Of a DNA stretch of 9,152 nucleotides, positions 1 to 7,699 are shown piece after piece. Made by a program: the position numbers and the translations under genes. The notes beneath the pieces were generated by a model, which was not told where the DNA came from, did not search any database, and saw nothing but the letters and a program-made list of their open reading frames with translations. The first letter of the stretch is position 1, and every line of letters begins with the position of its first letter. Source of the DNA: an uncultured Ancrocorticia sp. (lineage in GTDB: Bacteria; Actinomycetota; Actinomycetes; Actinomycetales; Actinomycetaceae); NCBI GenBank assembly GCA_905373325.1, contig CAJPTB010000058.1, positions 1-9,152 on the forward strand. Direction: 5' to 3'.

Positions 1-135
1 GGGCTGATCGTGGCGGCGACCCGCACGTGCCCGTACGGCTTGGTCCGTCCGCACGTCGGGTGTGAGATTCCCGAGTGGATCGACGAAGCCGTGGCCGCCA
101 GCGCCGCGGCGATCGCCGGTCTCGCCGCGCAATAA
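1..135 (+). CDS. C-terminal end of an unrecognised protein (partial)
   Basis: Frame 1 is open from the window edge to a TAA at 133-135 and gives the last 44 residues of a protein. The segment starts GLIVAATRTCPYG and ends in an alanine-rich helix-like tail. Codon use is high-GC and normal for the neighbourhood, so it looks like the true end of a gene that begins outside the window. I do not recognise the family from this short piece and give no function. It converges on the GNAT gene, with a small dyad between the two stops. Confidence 0.6.
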   Translation, partial: GLIVAATRTCPYGLVRPHVGCEIPEWIDEAVAASAAAIAGLAAQ

Positions 136-145
136 GGGCGACCTG

Positions 146-161
146 CCGGCGAGTTCGCCGG
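146..161. terminator. Small dyad between convergent genes, possible bidirectional terminator
   Basis: CCGGCG (146-151) pairs perfectly with CGCCGG (156-161) around an AGTT loop, in the 45-bp gap between two convergent stop codons. There is no T-tract on either side. Placement supports a terminator serving both strands; the short stem makes this tentative. Confidence 0.4.
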
Positions 162-180
162 TCAAGCAGCGCAACGGGGA

Positions 181-633
181 TCAAAACGAGAATCGTGCGA
201 AGCCGCGAACGCCGAGCTCGCCGAGGTCGGTCATTCCCACGCTTCGATAGAAGGAGGCGGTTTTCTCCTCGTCGTCGGTGATGAGGACGATCTGGGGCAC
301 GTGCGCGAAACGTTCAAGCGCCGCGGAGGCCAAACGCGCGCCTATGCCGCGGCGCTGCATGTCGGGGCGCACCAGAATGTCCTGTATGTAGGCGATCGAG
401 GCGTCGTCTCCGACGGCGCGGGCTAGGCCGACGAGCTCGCGGCCGTCCCACACGCTCAGTTTCCACAGTGAGTTTTCGACGGCGCGGTGCAGCAGATCTG
501 GGTTTCGGGTGTAATTCGACCATCCGACCGATGTGTAGAGGCCGACGAGATCGGCCTTCGCAATCGGGGTGTTCTCTAAGTAATCCAGTGCGCGGTCTGC
601 AGCGAGGCGGTCAGCGGAGCGGTTCGGTGCCAC
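181..633 (-). CDS. GNAT-family N-acetyltransferase
   Basis: This 150-residue protein is the full length of a single-domain GNAT enzyme, which would transfer the acetyl group of acetyl-CoA to an amine; the substrate is unknown. Motif A is clear: strand YIQDILVRP (82-90) is followed by the acetyl-CoA pyrophosphate loop QRRGIGARL (93-101). The late motif TDDEEKTASFYRSVGM (119-134) is the usual helix and strand with the FY pair. The GWSNYT segment (37-42) followed by a helix containing ENSL is typical of a small GNAT subfamily common in Firmicutes and Actinobacteria. The start is GTG at 633; the first 14 or so residues look longer than in relatives, but no later ATG or GTG fits. A TAAGGT box lies 7 nt before the GTG, so the mRNA may be leaderless, although AAGG inside it could also act as a weak ribosome binding site. 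It follows the hydrolase on the same strand after a 155-bp gap and probably has its own promoter. Confidence 0.85.
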   Translation of the reverse strand: MAPNRSADRLAADRALDYLENTPIAKADLVGLYTSVGWSNYTRNPDLLHRAVENSLWKLSVWDGRELVGLARAVGDDASIAYIQDILVRPDMQRRGIGARLASAALERFAHVPQIVLITDDEEKTASFYRSVGMTDLGELGVRGFARFSF

Positions 634-646
634 GAGACTGACCTTA
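634..646 (-). promoter_or_regulatory. Candidate -10 box of the GNAT gene, leaderless spacing
   Basis: On the minus strand TAAGGT (646 down to 641) fits the actinobacterial -10 pattern TANNNT and lies 7 nt before the GTG at 633. That would put the transcript start at or next to the start codon. No convincing -35 is seen. AAGG at 645-642 is also a possible weak Shine-Dalgarno, so the two readings cannot be told apart here. Confidence 0.4.
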
Positions 647-748
647 CTCTATTTCTCAGTCGCCGAGACCCGCCGCCCGACCGCGTTTGCCGCTCTCTAC
701 CGGGCTTGCGGCCGAGTGAAGCGCTGCTAACTCGCGATTTTCAATTGA

Positions 749-773
749 GCGGCGCGCCTTCCGTCCCCGCCGC
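749..773 (-). terminator. Weak dyad downstream of the hydrolase gene
   Basis: GCGGCG (749-754) can pair with CGCCGC (768-773), just past the hydrolase stop on the minus strand. The loop is 13 nt and there is no T-tract, so this is only a possible terminator. Apart from this dyad and the GNAT promoter, the 634-788 gap holds nothing I can identify. Confidence 0.22.
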
Positions 774-788
774 CGAACAGAGCGCCGT

Positions 789-1505
789 TTAGGCCGCCGA
801 CAGCGCTTCGAGCACTTCGGGAAGCTCGGTGACGCCGTCGGACGCGAGAAAATGGCCGGCCCCGTGCACGGTCAGCGTTTTAGCGCCGATTCGCGCCGCG
901 AACTCCTCGGACGACCCGGCCGAAACGAACGGGTCGTCGTCTGAGCGGATCACCGTTGCACGGACGAAAACGCGCGGATTGGGGAAAGGGTTCTTTGAGA
1001 GGAAATTAGGCAGCTGCGAGAGTATGAAGCGGTCGACGTCGTCGTCCCCGGCAAGCGGAAGTTCGCAGGCGAAGGGCGCGACGGCGACGAGTGCGCCGAG
1101 CTGCGCGTCGCAGGACGCGCCGCCGTGTGCTCGGGCCTGCGCGGCGCCGCGTTTGACGAGGCGTTGGATCGCGCGCAGCGCGGCAAGGCCGCCTAGGCTG
1201 TGGGTGACGACGGCCGTCTTCCGCGACAGGGGGCCGATTGCGTCGGTTGCTGCGAGGATCCACGAGGCCGCCTCGGGCGACTGGGGGCGGGGGAGCTCGA
1301 CTGCCTCGGCGCCGGGAACGGCCCGCGTCAGCCAAGGAAACCAGTGGTCTGCGGGCGTGGCGCCGTAACCGTGGAGGATCACGACCCGCTCGAATGGAAT
1401 TCCCCTGACGGAATCGCCCAAGGGGGAATCGACGTCTCTCGCAAATGAATCGGTGCCTCGCGCAAATGAATCGGCGCCTTTCGCAAATGAGTCTGAGTTT
1501 TTCAT
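789..1505 (-). CDS. RBBP9/YdeN-type serine alpha/beta hydrolase with a repetitive N-terminus
   Basis: This is a cytoplasmic alpha/beta hydrolase of 238 residues. Family marks are VVILHGYGATPADHW (41-55), the nucleophile elbow THSLGG with Ser103, SDDDPFV with the acidic residue at 190 or 191, and GAGHF with His218. These match the RBBP9/YdeN group of small serine hydrolases, whose substrates are mostly unknown. Relatives begin just before the HGYG strand. Here about 35 extra residues precede it and contain DSFAKGA, DSFARGT, DSFARDV and a degenerate DSPLGDS in tandem. I chose the ATG at 1505, not the ATG at 1772, because a MerR-type promoter ends 7 nt before it and the added 89 residues look like non-coding sequence read through. 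There is no Shine-Dalgarno, consistent with a leaderless mRNA. A MerR regulator is encoded divergently 265 bp away. Confidence 0.85.
   Translation of the reverse strand: MKNSDSFAKGADSFARGTDSFARDVDSPLGDSVRGIPFERVVILHGYGATPADHWFPWLTRAVPGAEAVELPRPQSPEAASWILAATDAIGPLSRKTAVVTHSLGGLAALRAIQRLVKRGAAQARAHGGASCDAQLGALVAVAPFACELPLAGDDDVDRFILSQLPNFLSKNPFPNPRVFVRATVIRSDDDPFVSAGSSEEFAARIGAKTLTVHGAGHFLASDGVTELPEVLEALSAA
1430..1493 (-). repeat. Three in-frame 21-bp tandem repeats coding a heptapeptide
   Basis: Three adjacent 21-bp units (about 1430-1450, 1451-1471, 1472-1492) share the core CGCAAATGA and differ mainly in the middle. They encode DSFAKGA, DSFARGT and DSFARDV at residues 5-25 of the hydrolase. 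A fourth, decayed unit (about 1409-1429) encodes DSPLGDS. The unit length is a multiple of three, so changes in copy number would keep the frame. Confidence 0.85.
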
Positions 1506-1512
1506 AGCTGAA

Positions 1513-1544
1513 ATGCTATGGCTTGACGCTAGCGTGAAGGTCAA
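1513..1544 (-). promoter_or_regulatory. MerR-type operator/promoter of the hydrolase gene
   Basis: On the minus strand TTGACC (1544-1539) is a strong -35 and TAGCAT (1518-1513) a fair -10. They are separated by 20 bp, longer than the 17 bp that sigma-70-type RNA polymerase prefers. The spacer holds a dyad with arms ACCTTCACGCT (1541-1531) and AGCGTCAAGCC (1530-1520), 8 of 11 positions complementary, with GCTAGC at the centre. A 19-20 bp spacer filled by a dyad is the hallmark of promoters activated by MerR-family proteins, which twist the DNA to realign the two boxes. Transcription would begin at about 1506, next to the ATG at 1505. The adjacent divergent gene encodes a MerR protein, the obvious candidate regulator. 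Confidence 0.75.
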
Positions 1545-1700
1545 AAGGGCATCGCGCCGCGTGATGGTTGCGCGGCGCCACAAGGGCATCGCGCAGCTTG
1601 GCGGTTGGGCAATGCGTAGAGGAGGCTGCGCAGCGTCGCCTAAGCGATCGCGCCGCAGTTGCGCACCGCCGGAAGGCGGCTGCAGCGGCGAACGAAACTC

Positions 1701-1740
1701 TGCGAGAATGGTGGCCGATCTCGGGGAGGGTGCGAGAATG
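1701..1740 (+). repeat. Two 10-bp direct repeats upstream of the merR-like gene
   Basis: TGCGAGAATG occurs at 1701-1710 and again at 1731-1740, exactly 30 bp apart, which is about three helical turns. Each copy reads as a possible extended -10 (TG, one base, GAGAAT), so one could be the promoter of the regulator, or both could be binding sites. A hairpin with a GGAA loop (CCGCC 1666-1670, GGCGG 1675-1679) lies just upstream. None of this is decisive. Confidence 0.3.
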
Positions 1741-1770
1741 CGGACGATGCGTGAGGAAGGGACGTGAGAC

Positions 1771-2127
1771 ATGCGAATCGGCGAATTCGCGCGAATGGCC
1801 GGAGTGAGCGCCAGAGCCCTGCGCCACTACGAGACGGCCCGGCTGCTCGTGCCCGCGCGCACGCCTGGCGGATATCGCGACTACACGGCAGAAGACCTTG
1901 ACACGGTTGAGAGAATTCGGCTGATTCTCAGCACCGGACTGAGTGCGGCGGCGGCCAAGCGCTATCTCGATTGCGTACGCGCCGGAAGCGGCGAGGCGAC
2001 GGTGACGATGTGCCCGAATCTTCGGCGCGAACTTTCCGAGCTCGAGGATCGGCTGCGGCGTCGCAGTGAGCAAATAGCGGCCGAACGCGCCGCTATAGCC
2101 CGTTTTGTGGCGTCGTCCCACGGCTAA
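1771..2127 (+). CDS. MerR-family transcriptional regulator
   Basis: The 118-residue protein opens with the classic MerR winged helix-turn-helix: MRIGEFARMAGVSARALRHYE (1-21), the RTPGGYRDY wing (30-38), and the second helix pair to about residue 66. A long amphipathic helix (about 85-113) would form the antiparallel dimerisation coil. There is no separate effector-binding domain and no clear metal-binding cluster. Two cysteines, Cys68 and Cys81 (in YLDCVRAG and TMCPNL), lie where small actinobacterial MerR proteins often have them, so redox or metal sensing is possible but unproven. A GGAAGGG Shine-Dalgarno lies about 9 nt before the ATG, unlike the neighbouring genes. It is divergent from the hydrolase, whose promoter has a MerR-type operator, and it is followed 21 bp later by the Imm5-like gene. 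It likely regulates the hydrolase and perhaps itself. Confidence 0.9.
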   Translation: MRIGEFARMAGVSARALRHYETARLLVPARTPGGYRDYTAEDLDTVERIRLILSTGLSAAAAKRYLDCVRAGSGEATVTMCPNLRRELSELEDRLRRRSEQIAAERAAIARFVASSHG

Positions 2128-2136
2128 GGCGTCTGA

Positions 2137-2142
2137 TACCTT
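2137..2142 (+). promoter_or_regulatory. Candidate -10 box of the Imm5-like gene, leaderless spacing
   Basis: TACCTT fits TANNNT and lies 6 nt before the GTG at 2149. No Shine-Dalgarno is present in the 21-bp gap after the regulator. The gene may therefore have its own leaderless transcript in addition to read-through from the regulator. No -35 is apparent. Confidence 0.35.
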
Positions 2143-2148
2143 TTCCAC

Positions 2149-2592
2149 GTGACGAATCTGCAGCCGAGGCCCGACGCCGCCGACCTCACGCTGTCCGAAG
2201 ACGACCGGCGCGAGCTCATCGATTGGGCTGCTCGCTGCGTCCGCCGCCTGATGCCCGTCTTCGCCGAGCATCGCCCTTTGGACGATCGGCTTCGCCGCGC
2301 GCTGGACGCCGTCGACGAGTTTCGCGACGGAAGGCTGGCCGTCGGCCCCATGCGGGCGCATGCGTTGTCATGCCACGCTGCGGCTCGCGAGTGTGAAGAC
2401 GCTGCAGCTCAAGCCGTTGCCCGGGCATGCGGGCAGGCGATCGCCGTCGCCCATATGGGCGGGCATGCGCGCAATGTCGAACGCTACACGCGCAAGGCGC
2501 TGTCCGGGGCCGCCCTCGTCGCAGAACTTGAATGGCAGCGCGCCTCGATTCCGGCGCGGCTGCGCGAGTACGTTTTCGGCGGCGCTTCTTGA
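2149..2592 (+). CDS. Imm5-like 'putative immunity protein'
   Basis: The 147-residue, all-helical protein fits the Imm5-like family, often annotated as 'putative immunity protein' and sometimes mislabelled as exonuclease SbcC. Visible family features are LSEDDRRELIDWAARCVRRLMPVF (15-38), DDRLRRALDA (45-54), VGPMRAHALSCHAAAREC (65-82) and ARACGQAIAVAHMGGHA (91-107), which bring together conserved-looking His76, His102 and His106. The family name comes from association with polymorphic toxins, but no toxin gene is seen within the window and the biochemical role is unknown. The start is GTG at 2149; no Shine-Dalgarno is visible. It lies 21 bp after the MerR gene on the same strand, so the two may be co-transcribed. 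The family call is from memory of its sequence pattern and is fairly firm; the function is not. Confidence 0.7.
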   Translation: MTNLQPRPDAADLTLSEDDRRELIDWAARCVRRLMPVFAEHRPLDDRLRRALDAVDEFRDGRLAVGPMRAHALSCHAAARECEDAAAQAVARACGQAIAVAHMGGHARNVERYTRKALSGAALVAELEWQRASIPARLREYVFGGAS

Positions 2593-2709
2593 ACCTTGGT
2601 TCTTGTCATGTGGATTCCAAAGGGACTTTTCGAACTCGCGATGCGTTTCGCGGTCCTTTTGGCAATATTTTCCAGTCATCGGCGCCTTTAGTGCCTCGCG
2701 CGGCGGCTT

Positions 2710-2746
2710 CGAGTTGTCGGGCAGGCGCCCGGCGACTGCCAACTCG
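2710..2746 (+). terminator. Two-tier stem-loop downstream of the Imm5-like gene
   Basis: CGAGTTG (2710-2716) pairs with CAACTCG (2740-2746). Inside it CGGGC (2718-2722) pairs with GCCCG (2727-2731) around an AGGC loop, leaving a 3' bulge. There is no T-tract. It sits in the 225-bp gap between the Imm5-like gene and the rarA promoter, where a terminator is expected. The rest of the gap holds nothing clear apart from a 27-codon hydrophobic reading frame. Confidence 0.35.
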
Positions 2747-2804
2747 GTCGGCCGCGCTCGCATCAGGAAAACTCGCGTCTGGAAAAACTGTCGGAAGAGC
2801 CCGA

Positions 2805-2810
2805 TAGCAT
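2805..2810 (+). promoter_or_regulatory. Candidate -10 box of rarA, leaderless spacing
   Basis: TAGCAT lies 7 nt before the rarA ATG at 2818, the same hexamer and the same spacing as at the hydrolase gene. No Shine-Dalgarno occurs at a usable distance. This supports leaderless transcription of rarA. No good -35 is seen. Confidence 0.5.
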
Positions 2811-2817
2811 TGACGGC

Positions 2818-4158
2818 ATGGACCTTTTCGATGCGATGGGCGCGGACGACGTCGGCATTCCGGACGGAACAACCGGCCCTCTTGCCGCGAGAATGCGCCC
2901 GCGAACTCTTGACGAGGTCGTCGGGCAAGGCCACCTGCTGGCCGAGGGGTCGCCACTGCGTCGGCTGGCGGAGGCGAGCGGCGGAGCGCCGTCGTCGGTG
3001 TTCTTGTGGGGGCCGCCCGGAACGGGGAAGACCACCTTCGCCTATCTCATCGCGCGTGCGGGAAACAGGCATTTCGAAGAGGTGTCGGCGGTTTCGGCCG
3101 GGGTGAAGGAGCTGAGGGCCGTCGTCTCGGCGGCGCGCCAGCGTCTGGCCACGAGCGGCCGCGAAACCGTCCTGTTCGTCGACGAGGTCCACCGATTCAA
3201 CCGCGCCCAGCAGGACGCCCTTTTGCCCGCCGTTGAAAACGGCTGGGTCACGCTGGTCGCCGCGACCACTGAAAATCCCTCGTTCACCGTCGTCTCTCCG
3301 CTTCTGTCGCGCTCACTGCTCGTCACGCTCAAAGGGCTTGCCGAGGAAGACATTCGCACGATCGTCGCCCGCGCGCTCGAAGACGAACGCGGCTTCGCCG
3401 GACGCCTTTCGATCGCGGCCGACGCGCTCGACAATCTCGTCCGCATCGCCGGGCGCGACGGAAGGCGGTCTCTCACGCTTTTGGAAGCTGCCGCCGAGGG
3501 GGCGCGAACGCGCGGCGAAACGACGATTGAACTGGCCGATGTCGCAAAGGCCTCGGACGGGGCGACCGTGCGCTACGACAGGGCGGGCGATCAGCACTAC
3601 GACGTCGTCTCCGCCTTCATCAAATCGATCAGGGGGTCGGACGTCGATGCGGCGATGCACTACCTTGCCAGAATGCTCAGCGCGGGGGAGGACCCTCGTT
3701 TCATCGCGCGCAGGCTCATGATCAGCGCGGCCGAGGACGTCGGCATGGCCGATCCCTCCGCCCTGCAGACGGCAACGGCGGCGGCGCAGTCGGTCGCGCT
3801 CGTCGGAATGCCCGAAGCGCGGATCATCCTGGCCGAAGCGGTGGTCCACCTCGCCACGGCGCCTAAATCGAACCGGGCGTATATGGCCGTCAATGCGGCG
3901 ATGTCCGACGTATCTGCGGGAAAGGCGGGCCCCGTTCCCGAGGCGCTGCGAGACACGCACTACGCGAGCGCAAAGGATCTGGGACACGGCGAGGGATACA
4001 AGTACGCCCACGACTTTCCCGGGGCCGTCGCACCCATGAAATTCATGCCGGAAGGGCTTGAAGGCGTCCGCTATTACAACCCCAGCGATCGCGGCTACGA
4101 GTCGCAGATCACCTCTCGGCTTGCGCGGATTCGGAAAGCGCTTGAGGGAGATAGCTGA
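2818..4158 (+). CDS. rarA: RarA (MgsA) replication-associated AAA+ ATPase
   Basis: At 446 residues this matches the usual RarA length (E. coli about 447). RarA is a cytoplasmic clamp-loader-like ATPase that acts at stalled replication forks. The N-terminus [21 protein letters not shown] (21-41) is the family signature. Walker A is GPPGTGKTT with Lys71, Walker B is [10 protein letters not shown] with Asp122 and Glu123, and sensor 1 is ATTENPSF (149-156) followed by the SRS segment. The C-terminal tetramerisation part ends FMPEGLEG then [10 protein letters not shown], also typical. ATG 2818 fits the family start and sits 7 nt after a TAGCAT box with no ribosome binding site. It is the first gene of the conserved rarA-rpsD-alaS-ruvX-mltG neighbourhood; the rpsD promoter overlaps its stop codon. 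No key residue is missing. Confidence 0.95.
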   Translation: MDLFDAMGADDVGIPDGTTGPLAARMRPRTLDEVVGQGHLLAEGSPLRRLAEASGGAPSSVFLWGPPGTGKTTFAYLIARAGNRHFEEVSAVSAGVKELRAVVSAARQRLATSGRETVLFVDEVHRFNRAQQDALLPAVENGWVTLVAATTENPSFTVVSPLLSRSLLVTLKGLAEEDIRTIVARALEDERGFAGRLSIAADALDNLVRIAGRDGRRSLTLLEAAAEGARTRGETTIELADVAKASDGATVRYDRAGDQHYDVVSAFIKSIRGSDVDAAMHYLARMLSAGEDPRFIARRLMISAAEDVGMADPSALQTATAAAQSVALVGMPEARIILAEAVVHLATAPKSNRAYMAVNAAMSDVSAGKAGPVPEALRDTHYASAKDLGHGEGYKYAHDFPGAVAPMKFMPEGLEGVRYYNPSDRGYESQITSRLARIRKALEGDS

Positions 4159-4164
4159 TACAAT
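4156..4164 (+). promoter_or_regulatory. Extended -10 promoter of rpsD
   Basis: TGATACAAT contains a -10 box TACAAT (4159-4164, five of six consensus bases) with a TG one base upstream, the extended -10 pattern. The TGA is the rarA stop codon. No -35 is found at 16-18 bp. Transcription from here would start at about 4171 and give a 5' leader of about 98 nt before rpsD. Confidence 0.5.
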
Positions 4165-4178
4165 TCCATGGTTGTCCA

Positions 4179-4242
4179 CCCGGGCAGCGTCAAACCTGGG
4201 GCCTCAGCCTTTGGGTCGGCCCCGCAGCCGCACGCGGCTGCG
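4179..4242 (+). promoter_or_regulatory. Structured rpsD 5' leader, candidate S4 autoregulatory element
   Basis: Three helices can form in the leader. Helix A is CCCGGG (4179-4184) with CCTGGG (4195-4200), including one G-U pair. Helix B is GGGGCC (4198-4203) with GGCCCC (4218-4223). Helix C is CGCAGCCG (4223-4230) with CGGCTGCG (4235-4242), eight pairs around a CACG loop. A and B share 4198-4200 and cannot coexist; B and C touch at 4223. The AGGAG ribosome binding site follows at 4257-4261. Ribosomal protein S4 represses its own mRNA in several bacteria by binding a folded leader, so autoregulation is a reasonable inference; I do not see a match to a known S4 leader motif. Confidence 0.4.
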
Positions 4243-4268
4243 CATATAACATCGACAGGAGCAATTCA

Positions 4269-4889
4269 ATGGCGGGAAACCGTTCTCGTAAACTTGTGCG
4301 CCAGTCCCGATCCCTGGGCATCGCACTGTCCCCGAAGGCCGAGCGCTACATGCAGCGCCGCCCGTACCGTCCCGGCGAGCACGGCCGAGGCCGCACCAAG
4401 GACTCCGACTACTCGGTCCGTCTGAAGGAGAAGCAGCGCCTTCGCGCCCAGTACGGAATCCGCGAGGCGCAGATGCGCCGCGTGTGGGAGGAGGCTCGCC
4501 GCGCCGAGGGCCTGTCGGGCGAAAACCTCGTCGAGCTGCTTGAAATGCGCCTCGACGCGCTTGTTCTGCGCGCCGGATTCGCCCGCACGATCGCGCAGGC
4601 GCGCCAGGTCGTCGTCCATCGTCACCTGCTCGTCGACGGGAAGATCGTCGATCGCCCCTCTTTCCGGGTCAAGCCCGGCCAGATCGTTCAGGTCAAGCCG
4701 AAGTCGCAGACCTCGCCGCAGTTCCACGTGGCGGCCCAGGGCGCTCATCGGGACGTGCTCCCGCAAGTTCCCGGATACCTCGACGTCGATCTCGAGAAGC
4801 TCCGCTTCACCCTGACCAGGCGGCCCAAGCGCGCCGAAGTTCCGGTCATTTGCGACGTTCAGATGGTCGTTGAGCACTACTCGCGTTAA
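4269..4889 (+). CDS. rpsD: 30S ribosomal protein S4
   Basis: The 206-residue protein is S4, a primary binder of 16S rRNA that nucleates 30S assembly. The N-terminal KLVRQSRSLGIALSPKAERYMQ and RRPYRPGEHGR (30-40) are characteristic. The S4 RNA-binding domain spans about 92-156 and begins EMRLDALVLRAGFARTIAQARQ with VVHRHLLVDGKIVD following. The end VPVICDVQMVVEHYSR is typical. The N-terminus has no zinc-ribbon cysteines, so this is the zinc-independent (C-minus) form usual in Actinobacteria. AGGAG lies 7 nt before the ATG. It has its own promoter at the rarA stop and a structured leader, and a long perfect hairpin follows the stop codon by 6 nt. Confidence 0.97.
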   Translation: MAGNRSRKLVRQSRSLGIALSPKAERYMQRRPYRPGEHGRGRTKDSDYSVRLKEKQRLRAQYGIREAQMRRVWEEARRAEGLSGENLVELLEMRLDALVLRAGFARTIAQARQVVVHRHLLVDGKIVDRPSFRVKPGQIVQVKPKSQTSPQFHVAAQGAHRDVLPQVPGYLDVDLEKLRFTLTRRPKRAEVPVICDVQMVVEHYSR

Positions 4890-4895
4890 TCGAAT

Positions 4896-4927
4896 CCAAG
4901 AACGCGCCCCGCGGGGCGCGTTCTTGG
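4896..4927 (+). terminator. Long perfect hairpin after rpsD, probable terminator
   Basis: CCAAGAACGCGCCCC (4896-4910) is perfectly complementary to GGGGCGCGTTCTTGG (4913-4927), giving a stem of 14-15 pairs with a minimal loop, 6 nt after the rpsD stop. There is no T-tract after the stem, as is common in high-GC bacteria. It probably ends or attenuates the rpsD transcript before alaS. Confidence 0.75.
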
Positions 4928-4937
4928 CATCCTGCGG

Positions 4938-5015
4938 GCGCGGGCAGGGACTGCCCGCGCGCGTGAAAAACACGGGCTGCGGCCCGTGTATATGAAAAGC
5001 GGGCGTCGCGCCCGC
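4938..5015 (+). other. Array of three further hairpins ahead of alaS
   Basis: Three more perfect stems follow the rpsD terminator. They are GCGCGGGCAG (4938-4947) with CTGCCCGCGC (4951-4960), ACACGGGC (4970-4977) with GCCCGTGT (4982-4989), and GCGGGCG (4999-5005) with CGCCCGC (5009-5015). Each stem is followed by a 9-to-10-nt linker containing GAAAA, and the last linker runs into the alaS ribosome binding site (AAGG, 5023-5026). The array could be a staged attenuator, a translational control element or a processing site. There is no T-box signature (no AGTA, NCCNC or T-box sequence). Confidence 0.55.
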
Positions 5016-5032
5016 CCTAGAAAAGGTCAAAA

Positions 5033-7698
<2,666 letters not shown>

Positions 7699-7699
<1 letters not shown>

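Noticed and set aside
1430..1493. CRISPR-like array
   Set aside because: The 21-bp units abut with no spacers and code in frame inside the hydrolase, so this is a coding tandem repeat.
1506..1772. 89-residue N-terminal extension of the hydrolase to an ATG at 1772
   Set aside because: The added sequence is R/S/P-rich with no family match. It crosses the MerR-type promoter and the divergent regulator's leader, so ATG 1505 is the better start.
2360..3106. 248-codon + strand frame overlapping the Imm5-like gene and the rarA start
   Set aside because: It runs out of frame through two recognised genes, and its composition (R, S, P, C rich) is typical of a frame-shifted high-GC shadow.
3313..4179. 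288-codon antisense frame over rarA, and similar frames at 2368-3192 and 1516-2361
   Set aside because: They are shadows of clearly recognised + strand genes and have no recognisable domains.
4928..5032. T-box riboswitch upstream of alaS
   Set aside because: The region has several hairpins but is too short, lacks the conserved T-box sequence and shows no antiterminator; actinobacterial T-boxes are known mainly for ileS.
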